From positions 434,001 through 498,000 of the forward strand of contig JAXBDG010000009.1 in NCBI GenBank assembly GCA_036320915.1: a stretch of DNA of 64,000 nt, in the 5' to 3' direction. The notes under the pieces were generated by a model. It saw only the letters and a program-made list of their open reading frames with translations. It was not told where the DNA came from and ran no database searches. Positions 62,208-64,000 of this stretch are shown in pieces (positions within the stretch are counted from its first letter, which is position 1; each line of letters begins with the position of its first letter). Position numbers and translations under genes: made by a program. Source of the stretch: Linnemannia elongata (taxonomy: Eukaryota > Mortierellomycota > Mortierellomycetes > Mortierellales > Mortierellaceae).

Positions 62208-64000
62208 AGTGTGGTCCTTACTTCGACCTGAGTAGTCTTACTCTCTCATCAATCATACTCACCAGCATACTCTCACCCGCTCCACTCTGTCTCTCTCACT
62301 CATTAATAAACCTAACAATGAAAACAAAAAACCAGTGGAATTCCCTTCTTGCTTGATTCCCGACTTGACTCTTTTTCATTACAGGCAGTTCACAGTCTTT
62401 ATAGTTCTCTTGACGTTCAAGCCCATACCTCTTTTGGTCTTGCTTGGTGTTTGTTGCGTCTGCTCGTCCAGCCCTCATTTTATATCCGTTGCTTATTCAG
62501 GCACCTTGCCTCCATGGGTTCATCCCTCTCCGTATGTCAATTACTCCTGCCAGCCTTACTGAGGTTTGTTGCTCTCCCTTCCTGATCACCACCGCTTGTT
62601 TGTTTGCCAGTTGTTCTGGTCCGGACAAATATCTTTCTGTACCCCTGCAACGATTTGCCTTGCTGTTGGTTCCAGAATAGATCACGAAAGACATCCTGTT
62701 CCTGCTTCATCTTTGTTGTAGTCCGATTCGATATGTGGCAATAGCGGGCGGTGGATCGGGAAGAAGAAGAAAAATAACAGCGGCAGTGGACGAGGAAGTG
62801 AAAAGAAAGGGAGAGAACGAAAGAAAGGATCTATTGTTAAGAAACAAGGTTAGTTAGTGAAAGAAAGAAAAAAAAAGAATAAGCTTGCAAAAGAACCTGT
62901 ATCTCAAATCCATCCACTCACATCGTTCCTGTATGTATGTCTCGCCCCCACACTCCCCCATCTCTCCGTCGTCTATTTCGTAATTCGTACTTGGGGTGAC
63001 CCAGACAGAGACGAGGCCCCCGGGCGAAATAAAAAACAAACAAACAGAGTGTGGGTGGTTGTGGGTTGGTTGTTATGTGACATCATGCACAAACAACAGG
63101 TTGAAAAATAGTGTTTGGCCGCTTTCTCTTTCTGCCCGCTTGTTGCTGTGTGTTTTATAACCGTACTCTTCCCACTTCCACATTAGTCGAGTGGAGAGAG
63201 AAAGAGAGAGACATTGCTGGTACTTGGCCGCCTTCCACAATACCATACGCCTTCGCACACAGAGCAAAAAAAAAAAAAAGAAGCTGTCTTTGATCCCTTT
63301 GTACTTGACCAAGGATATGAAAAAGTAACCCTTTTCTCCCTCTCTCCTTCCTTTGTTTGCCTCCTTCCATCTTTTTCTCCCGTCGTCCGAGCCCCTGTCC
63401 CCAAGGACCTAAAACTTCAAAGTCCTCTTCTTCGTCTGTGGACCAAGAGAGTAAAAGAAGGGCTCCATTCCGTCTTTTAAAGAGAGATGCACCTTCTCTC
63501 TCCCCTTGTCACCTTTCTCCCTCCCCTTCTCCCGTGAGCGACTGAAGGAATGGGTGCAAAGAGATCGAGTGAGTAAAGGTTGGACAGATTAAAAATAAAA
63601 ATGAATAGGCGCAGCACACCGAACAACCACAAGATGAAGGCAAGAAAAAAAAAATAAATATTGTGAACAAAACGATGTCCCAGTTTGTCAAGACGTCTTA
63701 TTTTTCCCACGCAGGCACTCCTTCGTTCAAATACAAAAAAAATAAATATGAAAAGAGTCATTCATTCCCGAACAGCAACAACAACAACAACCAAAAACAG
63801 TGGAGTGTTGTTGCAGTGAGCAATTTGGCTCTCGTCGACCTTTCTTTCTCCCTCTATTTTTTTTCCTCCGAAAGAACCCCATCGATTAAAGTCTGCTGTA
63901 TACCTTTGATTGTCGACGTACAATTACATCCTTCTATCTTCTTCTTGCGGTAAAAAGCTTGATCCGTGGACCAGAAGGGCGGTGATTTCTAGCCTAGTGC
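62208..64000. other. Intergenic, right edge
   Basis: TSC13 3' flank (AATAAA-like at about 62306), then low-complexity A- and CT-rich sequence. Short ORFs on both strands have no family features. A gene may start beyond the window. Confidence 0.45.

Noticed and set aside
63073..63761. Several 60-94 codon ORFs near the right edge
   Set aside because: Low-complexity sequence around A and T runs; no splice partners or conserved motifs.

Overview
This is a 64 kb piece of a fungal nuclear genome. The genes are dense, have several short introns with GT/AG ends, and lie on both strands. They are separated by AT-, CT- and GA-rich spacers with many poly(A)/poly(T) runs of about 20-35 nt. Gene content points to an early-diverging fungus, most likely Mortierellomycota/Mucoromycota: a complete H-type ferritin, an MT-A70 methyltransferase of the MTA1 (DNA 6mA) type, RACK1, TRAPPC12 and a CaMKK/SAK1-like kinase. 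The genus is inferred; the window has no rRNA marker.

Layout. 1-2540: 3' part of CAC2 (CAF-1 subunit B). 2725-3073: a two-exon membrane miniprotein. 4049-8567: mRNA cap methyltransferase, then TRAPPC12. 9990-23242 is an accessory block: a truncated LINE, tRNA-Ala, a complete 7588-bp Mutator-like element (MULE), a small secreted protein gene, decayed coding relics, and a second LINE plus tRNA-Ala. 23841-38755 (all minus strand): fatty acid 2-hydroxylase, a SYLF-SH3 (Ysc84/Lsb3) protein, RACK1 with an intronic U24-like snoRNA candidate, COX8/COX7C and a CaMKK-like kinase. 42313-43224: ferritin. 45428-51505: an 1877-residue disordered protein. 51920-56314 is a second accessory block: tRNA-Ala plus LINE, a DNA element with 73-bp inverted repeats, then tRNA-Ala plus a SINE plus LINE. 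56549-59868 (MTA1-like) and 60847-62207 (TSC13 enoyl reductase) diverge from a shared promoter region. The last 1.8 kb shows no gene.

Two things stand out. First, the MULE has a perfect 9-bp target duplication (TTTTGGCCA). Its main gene, read through eight exons with every splice phase consistent, joins an Ulp1-type cysteine protease, an acidic repeat, a FAR1-like DNA-binding region, a MULE transposase, three tandemly duplicated 81-bp exons, a SWIM finger and a zinc knuckle in one 1356-residue product. Second, four identical tRNA-Ala(AGC) genes each have a 5'-truncated LINE 100-200 bp upstream (before a later SINE insertion in one case), always in the opposite orientation. DNA transposons lie just downstream of two of them. 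This suggests a retroelement that targets tRNA genes.

How genes relate: fatty acid 2-hydroxylase and TSC13 both serve very-long-chain fatty acid/ceramide metabolism. CAC2 and the MTA1-like enzyme both act on chromatin or DNA. The other host genes are unrelated housekeeping functions with no sign of operon-like organisation.
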